Positions 1 to 8,519 are shown, numbered from the stretch's first letter. The stretch: 55,237 nt of DNA from Caldithrix abyssi DSM 13497 (GCA_945865405.1 CAMBDS010000016.1:1-55237); one strand, 5' to 3'. Made by a program: numbers and translations. Notes: generated by a model not told the origin, from the letters alone.

Positions 1-118
1 GGATGAGTGTTTTCCCGACTGCCTTGCTCCTGTAGATGTTCCGGTTTTGCTGAAGCGCGCCGCTGATGGTGCTGAGAAGATCGCCGAAATCTGGAGCAGG
101 GTTCTAAGTCAGGCTTGA
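1..118 (+). CDS. C-terminal fragment, possibly purine-nucleoside phosphorylase
   Basis: The window opens inside a reading frame that starts before base 1 (frame from base 2) and ends at TGA 116-118. It encodes 38 residues, beginning DECFPDCLAPVDV and ending RVLSQA. A D-x-C-x-PD-x-L-x-PVD stretch followed by an amphipathic helix resembles the last segment of purine-nucleoside or methylthioadenosine phosphorylases of FCB bacteria, but this is recalled pattern, not an alignment. The active-site part lies outside the window. ileS follows after 52 bases on the same strand with no visible terminator between them, so the two may be cotranscribed. Confidence 0.45.
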   Translation, partial: DECFPDCLAPVDVPVLLKRAADGAEKIAEIWSRVLSQA

Positions 119-170
119 TGATCCGCGTTTTGCTACGAGTTGTTTCACACTTGCGAACGTAACTTATTAT

Positions 171-3100
171 TTGTCAAATAAAACAAAAATAAACCCACTC
201 TGGCCGTCAACCCTCGGCGAAGGCCCCGTAGCTGTTTCGCCGAAGGTTGACTTTCCGGCACTCGACCACGCGGTGCTTGACCATTGGAAGCAACATGACG
301 TCTTCCAGCGATCGATCTTTGAGCGTGAGGGTTGCAAGGATTTTGTTGCCTACGATGGGCCTCCCGGCACGAACGGCGTCCCCCACATAGGGCACATGAT
401 GCAGTCGGCACTTAAGGATCTCTGGCCGCGCTATAAGACGATGCAAGGTCATCGTGTCTTACGTAAAGCCGGCTGGGATACCCATGGGCTTCCCATCGAG
501 CTGACCGCTGAAAAGGATTTGAATGTCGTGACTAAACGCGACATTGAGGAAAAAGTCGGCGTTCAAAAATACATTGATCACTGTCGCTCTGTTGTCTTTC
601 GCTATCGCGACGAGTGGATCAAGGCGATCAACCGCATAGGCCGTTTCCTCGACACGGAGAACGACTACGCCACCTTCCGCCGCGAGTACATCGAAACCGA
701 CTGGTGGGTCCTGAAGCAGGCTTGGGACAAGGGGTTGCTCTATCAGGATCGCCGCATAATGCCCTATTGCTCTCGCTGTGGAACAAGCCTTTCCCAGCAC
801 GAAGTGGCGCAAGGATATAAGGATGTCCAGGATATCACGATCTATGCGAAGTTTCCCATCGTTGGTCGCGATAATACCTATTTTGTAGCTTGGACGACGA
901 CGCCTTGGACGCTGTTGAGCAATGTGGCGTTGGCGGTGAATCCCGATTTGAATTACGTGTTGGTAGAATCAGCATCAGGCGAACGTTTGATCGTCGCTGA
1001 AGCGCGGCTGGAAGCTCTTTCTTCCATGCTTGGACAAACAGAGTTAATCGCTAAAAATGTCGGCCACCATTTATCATCACTAAAATATCACCCCCTCTGG
1101 GACTTCCAACAGAATAGCGATGCGCATCGTGTCATCACTGACGACTACGTCACCGCTGATGATGGTACTGGGATTGTCCATCTTGCCCTCTACGGATCCG
1201 ATGACTTTAGGTTAATTCGTGCGAATAACCTTCCCCAAGTACAAAATGTCGATATAGATGGTAAGGTTACAGCCAATTCTGGGCAATTCGCTGGTCGCTG
1301 GTTCAAGGAGGATGGTCTCGACATTGACATCCTCAAAGACTTAGCCACTCGCGGCTTGCTCTTCGGCAAGGAGAAGATCACCCACTCCTACCCGCATTGT
1401 TACCGATGCTACACACCACTGATGTATTTTGCCAAGTCGGGCTGGTTCCTCAGGACGTCGGCGCTGAAGGAGGAGATGCTCGCAGCGAACGCGAAGATCA
1501 ACTGGTTCCCTGAGCACATCAAAGAGGGACGCTTCGGCAACTGGCTTGAAAACAATGTTGATTGGAATATCTCACGTGATCGTTACTGGGGATCGCCGAT
1601 TCCAATCTGGTCTTGTGATAATTGTGGTCATCAGGTCTGTGTGGAGAGTTTGGCAGATTTAGGTCGGCGACTGAAGTCGCCGGTATCCGCCGCCGGGGTA
1701 GCGGCGACTTTAGTCGCCGGGCTGCCCGACGACTTTGACCCTCACAAACCGGGCATTGACGCCCTCGAAATGGCGTGCGAGAATTGCGGCGGTTCTATGA
1801 AGCGTACTCCCGAAGTCCTCGATTGCTGGTTCAACGCCGGGATAATGCCTTGGGGGCAGTACGGCAAGGAGACCTTCGGAAGCACTGAAGCCAAGGAACA
1901 GATTCAGAACGACCCTACGCGCTTTCCCGCCGACTTCATCTGTGAAGCCATCGACCAGACTCGCGGCTGGTTCTATACCATGTTGGCGACTTCGGTTTTG
2001 GTCACAACGAGGAAAGCTGATGACGGAACCTTCTCAGGTGGGGTAAGTTCCTTCAAGAACGTCATCTGCTCCGAGTTCATCACCGACCCTGAAGGCCGGA
2101 AGATGTCAAAGTCGAAAGGCAACGTCATCGACCCGTTGGGCTTATGCGAGAAATTCGGTGCTGACGCGATTCGTTGGAGCTTCTACAACACAAATCCTTG
2201 GACAGCCCGCCGCTTTTCAGAGGGCGACCTCACAGAGGTCTTAAAGCAGGTCTTAATTCCTTACTGGAACGCTTACAGCTTTTTCGTGACCTATGCTCGT
2301 GTTGATGGCTGGAAGCCTGTTGCGCTTGACTCAGATGCCCGACCCACAAAACCTAACCCGCTTGACCGTTGGATACTGTCACGACTCGTCTCCTTGGATG
2401 AAACTGTCCGCGCCGCGCTCGATGGTTACGACGTAATGAGTGCCGCCCAAGCCTTTTCCGAGTACTTGGACGATCTGACCAACTGGCACATCCGTCGCTC
2501 GCGCCGCCGCTTCTGGAAATCGGAGGACGACGACGATAAGCAGTGGGCGTATCGCGTCCTGCATCACGTTCTGACCACCATGAACCGGATGCTTGCCCCG
2601 TTTATGCCTTTCGTCAGCGAAGCAGTCTATCAGAACATCGAGCGGGGATTTGACGCTTCTCTGCCCGATTCTGTACACCTTGCCAATTGGCCCAAGGTTG
2701 ACCCCACAATGCGCGACGTATCACTCGAGCAACAGATCGATCAAGCCCGCCAGATCGTCTCAATGGCGAGATCCTTGCGCGCCGACAACTCGGTACGCGT
2801 GCGCCAACCTCTGCGTGAGCTTGCCGTTTCGATGCCGGGAGTCTCGGCTTCGGATACGTTCGACCCCGACCTCGAAGAGATGATCCTCGATGAACTCAAC
2901 ATCAAAGCTCTTCGAAGAGTAGCCGAGCCATCCGATCTCTTCAGTTGGCAAGCCAAAGGCGACATGAAGGCACTTGGCCCGAAGTACGGCTCGCGCATGA
3001 AAGATGCTCTCGCCGTCGTTGCAACTCTGGATCACGCAAAGATTATGGAGTTGCTGAACAACGGTAAGCTTGAAGTTGACGGGTTGACATTGTCGAAAGA

Positions 3101-3452
3101 AGACCTTCTTCTTTCGCAACAACCGGCAGACGGCTTCTGGGTGCGCTCAGAAGGCAATTTAACGGTCGCAATAGGCAATCAAATGGATAAAGAACTGAAT
3201 CAGGAATGGCTTGCCCGTGAGTTTATTCATCACGTCCAAACCTTGCGCCGTGACGCCGGTCTCGAAGTTACTGACAGAATCGCCATCGATTACTGTGGCG
3301 ATAGAGATCTCCGTGACGCTTGGATTCATCATGTACGGTATGTAGCCAGCGAGACCCTCGCTGAGAGCATAGTAACAACACTCGATTCAAACGCGACAGA
3401 AGTGCGAATTGGCGACAAATCGTGCCGCGTTAAAATCCGTCCCTTTAAATGA
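171..3452 (+). CDS. ileS: Isoleucyl-tRNA synthetase, long type-2 form
   Basis: Charges tRNA-Ile with isoleucine in the cytoplasm; class I synthetase of 1093 residues. Visible motifs: HIGH (residues 72-75), GWDTHGLPIE just after it (the eukaryote-like type-2 form; type 1 usually has GWDCHGLP), the WTTTPWTL motif of the CP1 editing domain, CxxC pairs (CSRC, CDNC, CENC), and KMSKS (644-648), followed by a long anticodon-binding C-terminus. Type-2 enzymes are known for natural mupirocin resistance in some lineages; whether that holds here is inference. The editing segment after GTGIVH reads LALYGSDD instead of the usual APAFGxDD. Start is TTG 171 with no clear Shine-Dalgarno; no ATG or GTG lies close upstream in frame. 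Residues about 499-517 come from an in-frame palindromic repeat (separate entry). A DksA-like gene follows after 15 bases. Confidence 0.96.
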   Translation: MSNKTKINPLWPSTLGEGPVAVSPKVDFPALDHAVLDHWKQHDVFQRSIFEREGCKDFVAYDGPPGTNGVPHIGHMMQSALKDLWPRYKTMQGHRVLRKAGWDTHGLPIELTAEKDLNVVTKRDIEEKVGVQKYIDHCRSVVFRYRDEWIKAINRIGRFLDTENDYATFRREYIETDWWVLKQAWDKGLLYQDRRIMPYCSRCGTSLSQHEVAQGYKDVQDITIYAKFPIVGRDNTYFVAWTTTPWTLLSNVALAVNPDLNYVLVESASGERLIVAEARLEALSSMLGQTELIAKNVGHHLSSLKYHPLWDFQQNSDAHRVITDDYVTADDGTGIVHLALYGSDDFRLIRANNLPQVQNVDIDGKVTANSGQFAGRWFKEDGLDIDILKDLATRGLLFGKEKITHSYPHCYRCYTPLMYFAKSGWFLRTSALKEEMLAANAKINWFPEHIKEGRFGNWLENNVDWNISRDRYWGSPIPIWSCDNCGHQVCVESLADLGRRLKSPVSAAGVAATLVAGLPDDFDPHKPGIDALEMACENCGGSMKRTPEVLDCWFNAGIMPWGQYGKETFGSTEAKEQIQNDPTRFPADFICEAIDQTRGWFYTMLATSVLVTTRKADDGTFSGGVSSFKNVICSEFITDPEGRKMSKSKGNVIDPLGLCEKFGADAIRWSFYNTNPWTARRFSEGDLTEVLKQVLIPYWNAYSFFVTYARVDGWKPVALDSDARPTKPNPLDRWILSRLVSLDETVRAALDGYDVMSAAQAFSEYLDDLTNWHIRRSRRRFWKSEDDDDKQWAYRVLHHVLTTMNRMLAPFMPFVSEAVYQNIERGFDASLPDSVHLANWPKVDPTMRDVSLEQQIDQARQIVSMARSLRADNSVRVRQPLRELAVSMPGVSASDTFDPDLEEMILDELNIKALRRVAEPSDLFSWQAKGDMKALGPKYGSRMKDALAVVATLDHAKIMELLNNGKLEVDGLTLSKEDLLLSQQPADGFWVRSEGNLTVAIGNQMDKELNQEWLAREFIHHVQTLRRDAGLEVTDRIAIDYCGDRDLRDAWIHHVRYVASETLAESIVTTLDSNATEVRIGDKSCRVKIRPFK
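1665..1719 (+). repeat. Double palindrome (REP-like) in frame inside ileS
   Basis: Two near-identical perfect palindromes lie 20 bases apart: CGGCGACT-GA-AGTCGCCG at 1665-1682 and CGGCGACT-TT-AGTCGCCG at 1702-1719. Each has 8-bp arms and a 2-base centre. The outer arms can also pair with each other to form a longer hairpin. The stretch is translated as about 19 low-complexity residues (R-R-L-K-S-P-V-S-A-A-G and so on) between LADLG and LPDDFD of IleRS, in the variable loop between two CxxC zinc elements. It looks like an intergenic repeat captured inside a coding region, comparable in concept to Rickettsia palindromic elements. No second copy of this exact sequence was seen in the window. Confidence 0.7.
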
Positions 3453-3467
3453 GGCGGCCCGCTTTAA

Positions 3468-3902
3468 ATGAATAAGAAAGTACCACACACGCCAGATGCT
3501 GTTCCAGGGGCAGGACTGGAGCGATTCAGTTCTTCAGACCACGAGTATTTTCGAGATCTGATAAGGGACAGAAGGATCGATATCATGAAACAGCTTGGAC
3601 TCTTGACCGAGGCATCCAGAAATACTACCTCCGAGTATTCTGGCGACAATTCCACCTACACCTTGCACATGGCAGATCAAGGAACAGATGCACAGGAGCG
3701 TGAAAAGACGTTTCTCCTTGCTTCACGAGAAGGCCGCTACTTGAAGTATCTCGACCGTGCAGTTCAGATGTTGGATGAGGGAACATACGGTATCTGTCAG
3801 GATTGCAAGGAACCTATTCAGAAGAAACGACTTGAGTTGGTTCCAACTGCTCGACTTTGTATTGCCTGTAAATTGAAGGAAGAGCAAAAACGAGGAGCAT
3901 AG
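3468..3902 (+). CDS. DksA/TraR-family C4 zinc-finger protein
   Basis: 144 residues. The C-terminal third carries the Cys4 zinc finger CQDC-x17-CIAC (residues about 112-136) of the DksA/TraR family, preceded by a helical coiled-coil region with the acidic tip sequence ADQGTDAQEREK, comparable to the D-x-x-D-x-A tip that DksA inserts into the RNA polymerase secondary channel. The likely role is modulation of transcription initiation, possibly with ppGpp; family knowledge, not shown here. Start ATG 3468 is 15 bases after ileS. The sequence around this start (CTTTAAATGA, 3462-3471) repeats the sequence around the ileS stop (3443-3452). Its stop codon overlaps the probable start of lspA, suggesting translational coupling. 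Confidence 0.88.
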   Translation: MNKKVPHTPDAVPGAGLERFSSSDHEYFRDLIRDRRIDIMKQLGLLTEASRNTTSEYSGDNSTYTLHMADQGTDAQEREKTFLLASREGRYLKYLDRAVQMLDEGTYGICQDCKEPIQKKRLELVPTARLCIACKLKEEQKRGA

Positions 3903-4456
3903 CAATCAAACGCAGACTCCTGTTTGCGCTAATCGTTCTAATCATCGTGGTCGTAGATCAATACACAAAGTCATTGGCAACGGAATACTTGAAAGATGGT
4001 GCGTTGATCAAACCGTTTGGTTCCGATGTCGTCTGGCTATTATATGTGTTGAATCCCGGTTTTGCTTTCGGAATTCGGATTCTACCGCCAATTGTATTGA
4101 AATTGTTTGCTTTGGTAGCCGCTCTGGGCCTCGGATATTATCTCTTTACGCACTGGTCGCAACCCCGGATGCAAAATCTCTCCTTGACCTTTATCATGGG
4201 CGGGGCAATCGGCAATCTGATTGACCGATTCCGCATTGGCGAGGTCATCGATTTTATCAGTGTCGATATGCCTGATTTTATCATGGATCGTTTTCCTGTT
4301 TTCAACGTGGCAGATTCTATGGTCTCGATTGGGGTAGTCTTGTTGATATTGCACACTTTCTTTTCAGGTGCTGTACCGAAAGGCGATCCAGTTTTAGTTA
4401 AAACTGAGCAAATAGCCACTTCGTCGAACGATTTCGAAGCTAAAGAATTAAACTAA
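3899..4456 (+). CDS. lspA: Lipoprotein signal peptidase (signal peptidase II)
   Basis: Inner-membrane aspartyl protease that cleaves prolipoprotein signal peptides. Motifs: VVDQYTK near the N-terminus, NPGFAFGI, GGAIGNLIDR and FNVADS, the last two holding the catalytic aspartates; four hydrophobic segments. From the first conventional start (GTG 3947) the protein would have 169 residues and lose nearly all of TM1. The frame is open upstream and encodes the expected basic-hydrophobic N-terminus (AIKRRLLFALIVLIIVVVDQ) if initiation is at ATA 3899, which overlaps the TAG of the preceding gene as ATAG. GAGGAG precedes it, though with very short spacing. CTG 3920 is another possibility. The gene identity is firm; the start is inferred. 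Expected substrates include the lipoprotein at 13180-15180. Confidence 0.93.
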   Translation: MAIKRRLLFALIVLIIVVVDQYTKSLATEYLKDGALIKPFGSDVVWLLYVLNPGFAFGIRILPPIVLKLFALVAALGLGYYLFTHWSQPRMQNLSLTFIMGGAIGNLIDRFRIGEVIDFISVDMPDFIMDRFPVFNVADSMVSIGVVLLILHTFFSGAVPKGDPVLVKTEQIATSSNDFEAKELN

Positions 4457-4788
4457 TAATCGTTTTCGGTATTTTTAATGTATGAATTGTGCCGCTGGTC
4501 ACGTGATCGAATATCGTGTCTGACTATTTTTATCGATTGATTTTTTTAATTGAATGAATTCTACAAATAGTCGAACATTTCCATTGTCTGGCTTATAAAG
4601 TCTCGCATTCTGGCGAAAGGGACTTATATTATTTGTACAGAATTCGAAGATTATCCTTATTCAATTAATACTTTTGTTTCAGTAGTTTTTGGCAGAAAAT
4701 TTCCGTCTGATAGTTGAAAAAAATCAATGCATTGCCATTAGCATTGCAGATCAAAAACGGACGTTTCGTGCAAATTGGTGAGGCGAAG
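4457..4788. other. Intergenic region without a recognisable gene
   Basis: AT-rich spacer between lspA and the MBL hydrolase. No RNA gene, convincing hairpin or ORF with a ribosome binding site was seen. The longest ATG frame (from about 4480) is only about 20 codons and has no Shine-Dalgarno. A promoter for the downstream gene is expected here, but no hexamer pair is good enough to name. Confidence 0.6.
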
Positions 4789-5631
4789 ATGAAGGTCACC
4801 TTTTGGGGTACTCGCGGATCGATACCCTCTCCCGGACCGCATACAGTAAAGGTTGGCGGCAATACCACCTGCATCGAAATCGAAACCGGCCAAGGACACC
4901 GGATTATCATCGATTCCGGTACTGGCATAAGGCCGCTTGGCCTAAAATTGATCCGTGAAAAACATACTGAACCGATCATTCTCCTCTTTACACACTCGCA
5001 CTGGGATCATTTGGCAGGTTTCACCTTTTTTCCCCCCGCATATCACCCCGACTTTAAACTGGACGTCTACGGCAATCCGATGGCTTTAGAAGTCCTTCGA
5101 CGCGACATTTTTGATCGTCGGGATAACAGGTATTTTCCAGTGAACATGGACGACTTTCGAGCTGTCATCAAATTCTACGAGCCGATGCCGAAGCCCCTTA
5201 TTATTGGCAATCTCTCTATCGACACGATAAACTTGAATCATCCTGGAAATGGTTTTGGTTACCGATTTGATCTTGATAACAAAAGTTTTGCATTTATCAC
5301 TGACAACGAAATTGGGATGAATTATCCAGGCGGGAATACTATCGAGGAACTGCGAGAGTTCTGCCGGGACTGCGACGTTCTTGTTCATGATGCACAATAT
5401 CTTCCTTCCGAAATTGTCCAACATAAGGGGTGGGGGCATTCTACATATATCGAAGCAATTGAGCTTGCTGTTAAGGCAAAGGTTAATCATCTCATTCTGA
5501 CCCATCATGACCCGGAGCGTGACGATGATGCTGCTCAAGCATTGGTTGAAGTCGCCAGGGATTACATCTTGAGTAAGGGATATTCACTATTTTGTGAATT
5601 AGGAATTGAAGGCCAAAGCCTCGTCTTATAA
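4789..5631 (+). CDS. MBL-fold metallo-hydrolase (RNase Z / cyclic phosphodiesterase-like)
   Basis: 280 residues from ATG 4789, chosen because the protein then begins MKVTFWGTRGSIPSPG, the usual N-terminus of this subfamily, with GGTGAGG just upstream; the frame extends back to a TTG at 4714, but that extension is not conserved-looking. The metal-binding signature HSHWDH is visible, followed by D-x-E in TDNEIG, H-D-A in VHDAQY, and THHDPERDD near the C-terminus, a complete dinuclear zinc set. Related proteins include RNase Z-like and cyclic-nucleotide phosphodiesterase-like hydrolases; the substrate cannot be read from sequence. It stands between lspA and tdh with 30 bases to tdh and no terminator, so it may be cotranscribed with tdh. 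Confidence 0.85.
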   Translation: MKVTFWGTRGSIPSPGPHTVKVGGNTTCIEIETGQGHRIIIDSGTGIRPLGLKLIREKHTEPIILLFTHSHWDHLAGFTFFPPAYHPDFKLDVYGNPMALEVLRRDIFDRRDNRYFPVNMDDFRAVIKFYEPMPKPLIIGNLSIDTINLNHPGNGFGYRFDLDNKSFAFITDNEIGMNYPGGNTIEELREFCRDCDVLVHDAQYLPSEIVQHKGWGHSTYIEAIELAVKAKVNHLILTHHDPERDDDAAQALVEVARDYILSKGYSLFCELGIEGQSLVL

Positions 5632-5661
5632 ATATTTTCCAAATATAAAATAATTATATTT

Positions 5662-6774
5662 ATGCCCTCCACAATGAAAGCAATTGTCAAGACGCGCCCT
5701 GAATTCGGCGCTGAATACCTTGACATTCCTATTCCTGTTCCAAAGCCAAATGAGGTTCTAATCAAGGTTCGCGCAACGTCAATTTGCGGAACCGACGTAC
5801 ACATTTATAAATGGGATTCCTGGTCGGCCGGTCGAATAGGCGCTGGCAATCTTCCGCAAACACTTGGACACGAGTGTACAGGAGAAGTTGTCGAAGTTGG
5901 TGCTCATGTTAAGCGCATCAAAGTTGGTGATAACATATCTTTAGAAACACACATCCCAGATCCGGAAGATGTTCAGTCGTTTCTTGGCCAGCAGCATATC
6001 GGCGAGCACATGAAGATTGTCGGTGTCGATCGCAACGGTTGCTTTGCCGAATATATTACCGCACCGGAAGTTGTATGCTGGAAGAATGATCCCGCAATTC
6101 CACCAGAATATGCCTCAATTCAAGAGCCTCTTGGAAACGCTTGTTACTGCCTTCTCGGTGAAGATGGTGATGTAGTTGGCAAAACTATGGTCATCCTTGG
6201 GGATGGCCCGATAGGTCTAATGGCGACTGCGATGGCGCGGATGGCAGGAGTCACGAAAATCTTTGTAACGGGATTGTTTCCATATTGCCTCGATTTGGCA
6301 AAAACGCTCGGTGCTGATTATACCCTTAACGCTGGTGACAAAACTCTCGACCGTGTGGCCTTTGTACGGGATCATACCAATGGATTTGGTGCCGACATTG
6401 TTCTTGAAATGTCTGGTTCCAAAGATGCCGTGGTTGAGGGCTTCAAAATGCTTCGCAAAGGTGGTAGATTTTCCGCCTTCGGTGTAATCAGTGCTCCTGA
6501 ATTATCACTCGATTACAATAACGACTTTGTCTTCAAAGGCGCTCAAGTTTTTGGGATCAATGGTCGCAAAATGTTCGATACATGGTATCGTGTACGAAAT
6601 ATGTTGGCTTCAGGCAGACTTGACGTTTCACGGATCGTGACAGGATTGATCGATATCAAAGATTTCGCTTCAGGATTTGATTCAATGCTTGCGATCCCTC
6701 GACATTCAGCCAAAATCGTAATGTTTCCCGACCCTGCCGAACTGGCAAAAGCCAAAGCTCGTCGCATTGGGTAA
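5662..6774 (+). CDS. tdh: Threonine 3-dehydrogenase-like zinc alcohol dehydrogenase
   Basis: Medium-chain dehydrogenase of 370 residues; probably oxidises L-threonine to 2-amino-3-ketobutyrate with NAD, feeding Kbl encoded at 8532. Evidence: ICGTDVHIYKWDSWS (catalytic Zn Cys and the Tdh-typical DVHIY-W-D pattern), GHECTGEV (catalytic Zn His-Glu), and Rossmann motif LGDGPIGLMA. ATG 5662 or ATG 5674 could be the start; the second gives MKAIVKTRPE, the family norm. Oddity: the lobe that usually holds four structural-zinc cysteines (CGxCxxCxxGxxxxC) is replaced by a cysteine-free stretch, ETHIPDPEDVQSFLGQQHIG, so the structural zinc is probably absent. The reaction assignment rests on similarity plus the kbl neighbour. 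Confidence 0.82.
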   Translation: MPSTMKAIVKTRPEFGAEYLDIPIPVPKPNEVLIKVRATSICGTDVHIYKWDSWSAGRIGAGNLPQTLGHECTGEVVEVGAHVKRIKVGDNISLETHIPDPEDVQSFLGQQHIGEHMKIVGVDRNGCFAEYITAPEVVCWKNDPAIPPEYASIQEPLGNACYCLLGEDGDVVGKTMVILGDGPIGLMATAMARMAGVTKIFVTGLFPYCLDLAKTLGADYTLNAGDKTLDRVAFVRDHTNGFGADIVLEMSGSKDAVVEGFKMLRKGGRFSAFGVISAPELSLDYNNDFVFKGAQVFGINGRKMFDTWYRVRNMLASGRLDVSRIVTGLIDIKDFASGFDSMLAIPRHSAKIVMFPDPAELAKAKARRIG

Positions 6775-6800
6775 ATCAGGAACACTGAAGGAGGAGTGCT

Positions 6801-8435
6801 TTGAAACTCCAAATTAAGTCGGTTTTACTTACAAATATTGCGTTGCTTGTCAGTGCGGTTACAGTGTTAGCTCACCCTGATTTTGACGTTCATCCACGCA
6901 ATCTCGAAAATGCTCTCGGAAGGAATAATGTCCGTCAGGATACATTGCTAATTAATAATATCGGCGACGAAGAGTTAACATGGGAGATGGAAGTTCAAGC
7001 GGAAGTGAATGATTGGCTCTCCGCCAATCCAGCAAGTGGTCGTGTTGATCCTGGAGGTGCAGCTTGGGTCTTTGTTCGACAGGACGGTAGAGACTTGGAT
7101 GCAGGACATTATTATGGCAATATTCATTTCACCAGCAACGATCCGACCAGAGCGACTTACGATGTCCCCGTTGCCGGCCACACCACCGAGTTCCCAAGAA
7201 TCGAGGCCGTCTGGTCAATTCCACAACAAGGCGAATGGTGGGGTATCGACATGGATAGGATCATTCAAGGAGGAATGGAGTGGGGCGGGGTTTATAGCTT
7301 CCAACTCGGCATCCGTAACCGTGGAACAGCCCAACTAAATTGCGACACAATTATCTGTAATAATGGCTATTTTACAATTTCTCCAGGCGACTTTAATCTC
7401 GATCCTGGTGGTGCAAGAAACGTAACCATTACTTTTCGTGCATCAGAAATAGGTGGAAACTCTGGTACGATTACCTCAATTTCCAGCGCATGGAATCCGC
7501 GTGAATTGAACTTTCGTATTACTGGCACTGTTCTTCCTGTATTCAGAATGGGACGACAGGTACCTGATACCGTCATTTATGAAGATGCTGCAGAGCTATT
7601 GATAGTAGATCTTGATACAGTATTTTACGCGTCCGATGGGGGAACCGAAATAACAGTATCACCCACAGCAGGTCTCGTAACCAGACTTGCAAGAAATAAA
7701 GAACTATTCATTCACTCACGCCCGAATTGGTTTGGTCAAGGTTATGTGGCTTTGCAGGCGCGGTTAGGTGATTCGTTGTTGGTGGACTCTTTCAATGTTC
7801 AGGTAAATCCGACACCAGATGCCCCGGAACCGTTCGACCTGATTTCACCATTCGACGCTGATACACTTTACTACGACGGTGGCGATTCACTATTTGTATG
7901 GCAGGGAAGCTCCGATCCCGATATGGATACTGTCTATTATCGACTCGAAGTCTATCCATCAGGAAGGCAGGATGCACCGATACTGGTTGCAGACAGCATG
8001 TTGATTCCCATGTTTAATTTAAGCGAGATCTATCTAAATCAACAACTTTCTGGTGTTTTCGAGTGGTCAGTGATCGCAACTGGTGGTGGAAGAGTACGAC
8101 CTGCTTGGTCAACATTCACGTTTGTTTTGACCCCTGATCGATTGAGCGTTGAAAGTGAGTTCAGACCTCCTGAAAAATTGGAGCTCGTTTCGGTTTTTCC
8201 GTCACCTTTTAATGGAAGAGTTTCAGTGCTCGTCAATCCGGTTATGTCGGGAATCTGTCGAGTTGAGCTATTTGGCTCTGATGGTAGGTCATACGGTATA
8301 TTTTTAAACGAATACCTCACATCCGGGTCACATCGACTTGATCTTGATCTGTCGCATCTTGCGTCCGGGACATATTTGATGACAATTCAAATTAACGGTA
8401 ATCAAGCTGTTAAACCTCTTAGCTTCATCAGATAA
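6801..8435 (+). CDS. Exported choice-of-anchor protein with C-terminal sorting-type domain
   Basis: 544 residues. Start TTG 6801 is supported by a strong AAGGAGGAG four bases upstream. An N-terminal signal peptide (about residues 1-24, ending VLAHP) leads to two ASH/choice-of-anchor type beta-sandwich repeats (about 30-130 and 150-245; NIGDEELTW and NRGTAQLNC), a middle Ig/cadherin-like part, and a C-terminal domain starting VFPSPFNGRVSV and ending GTYLMTIQING, the pattern of type IX sorting or FlgD-like domains in FCB bacteria. Probably secreted or surface-attached; ligand unknown. It lies between tdh and kbl, genes usually adjacent, 26 bases after tdh, so it is probably in the same transcript. 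Confidence 0.75.
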   Translation: MKLQIKSVLLTNIALLVSAVTVLAHPDFDVHPRNLENALGRNNVRQDTLLINNIGDEELTWEMEVQAEVNDWLSANPASGRVDPGGAAWVFVRQDGRDLDAGHYYGNIHFTSNDPTRATYDVPVAGHTTEFPRIEAVWSIPQQGEWWGIDMDRIIQGGMEWGGVYSFQLGIRNRGTAQLNCDTIICNNGYFTISPGDFNLDPGGARNVTITFRASEIGGNSGTITSISSAWNPRELNFRITGTVLPVFRMGRQVPDTVIYEDAAELLIVDLDTVFYASDGGTEITVSPTAGLVTRLARNKELFIHSRPNWFGQGYVALQARLGDSLLVDSFNVQVNPTPDAPEPFDLISPFDADTLYYDGGDSLFVWQGSSDPDMDTVYYRLEVYPSGRQDAPILVADSMLIPMFNLSEIYLNQQLSGVFEWSVIATGGGRVRPAWSTFTFVLTPDRLSVESEFRPPEKLELVSVFPSPFNGRVSVLVNPVMSGICRVELFGSDGRSYGIFLNEYLTSGSHRLDLDLSHLASGTYLMTIQINGNQAVKPLSFIR

Positions 8436-8497
8436 GTCAACAGAAAATTAATAATTTCTGCTCCCTGTTGCCCAAAGCGGCGGGGTTGCTATATGAA

Positions 8498-8519
8498 TGA
8501 GATCCCTGAATCGATCTCA
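8498..8519. repeat. Small hairpin upstream of kbl
   Basis: TGAGATC (8498-8504) and GATCTCA (8513-8519) form a perfect 7-bp stem with an 8-base loop, ending 12 bases before the kbl ATG. There is no following T-run, so it is not a terminator; it could affect translation or be a protein site. kbl has no obvious Shine-Dalgarno between the hairpin and the ATG. Confidence 0.4.

Noticed and set aside
145..812. Antisense ORFs over the 5' half of ileS
   Set aside because: They are shadows of the strongly conserved IleRS frame and show no domain.
4714..4788. Longer MBL hydrolase frame from TTG 4714
   Set aside because: No ribosome binding site and no family-like sequence before MKVTFWGTRGS; the ATG at 4789 has GGTGAGG.
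4457..4788. Short ORFs and an sRNA in the spacer after lspA
   Set aside because: Only about 13-20 codon frames without Shine-Dalgarno; no stable hairpin with T-run.
8440..8470. Terminator between the exported protein gene and kbl
   Set aside because: Only a short AT-rich dyad (AGAAA...TTTCT) without a T-run; read-through to kbl seems likely.
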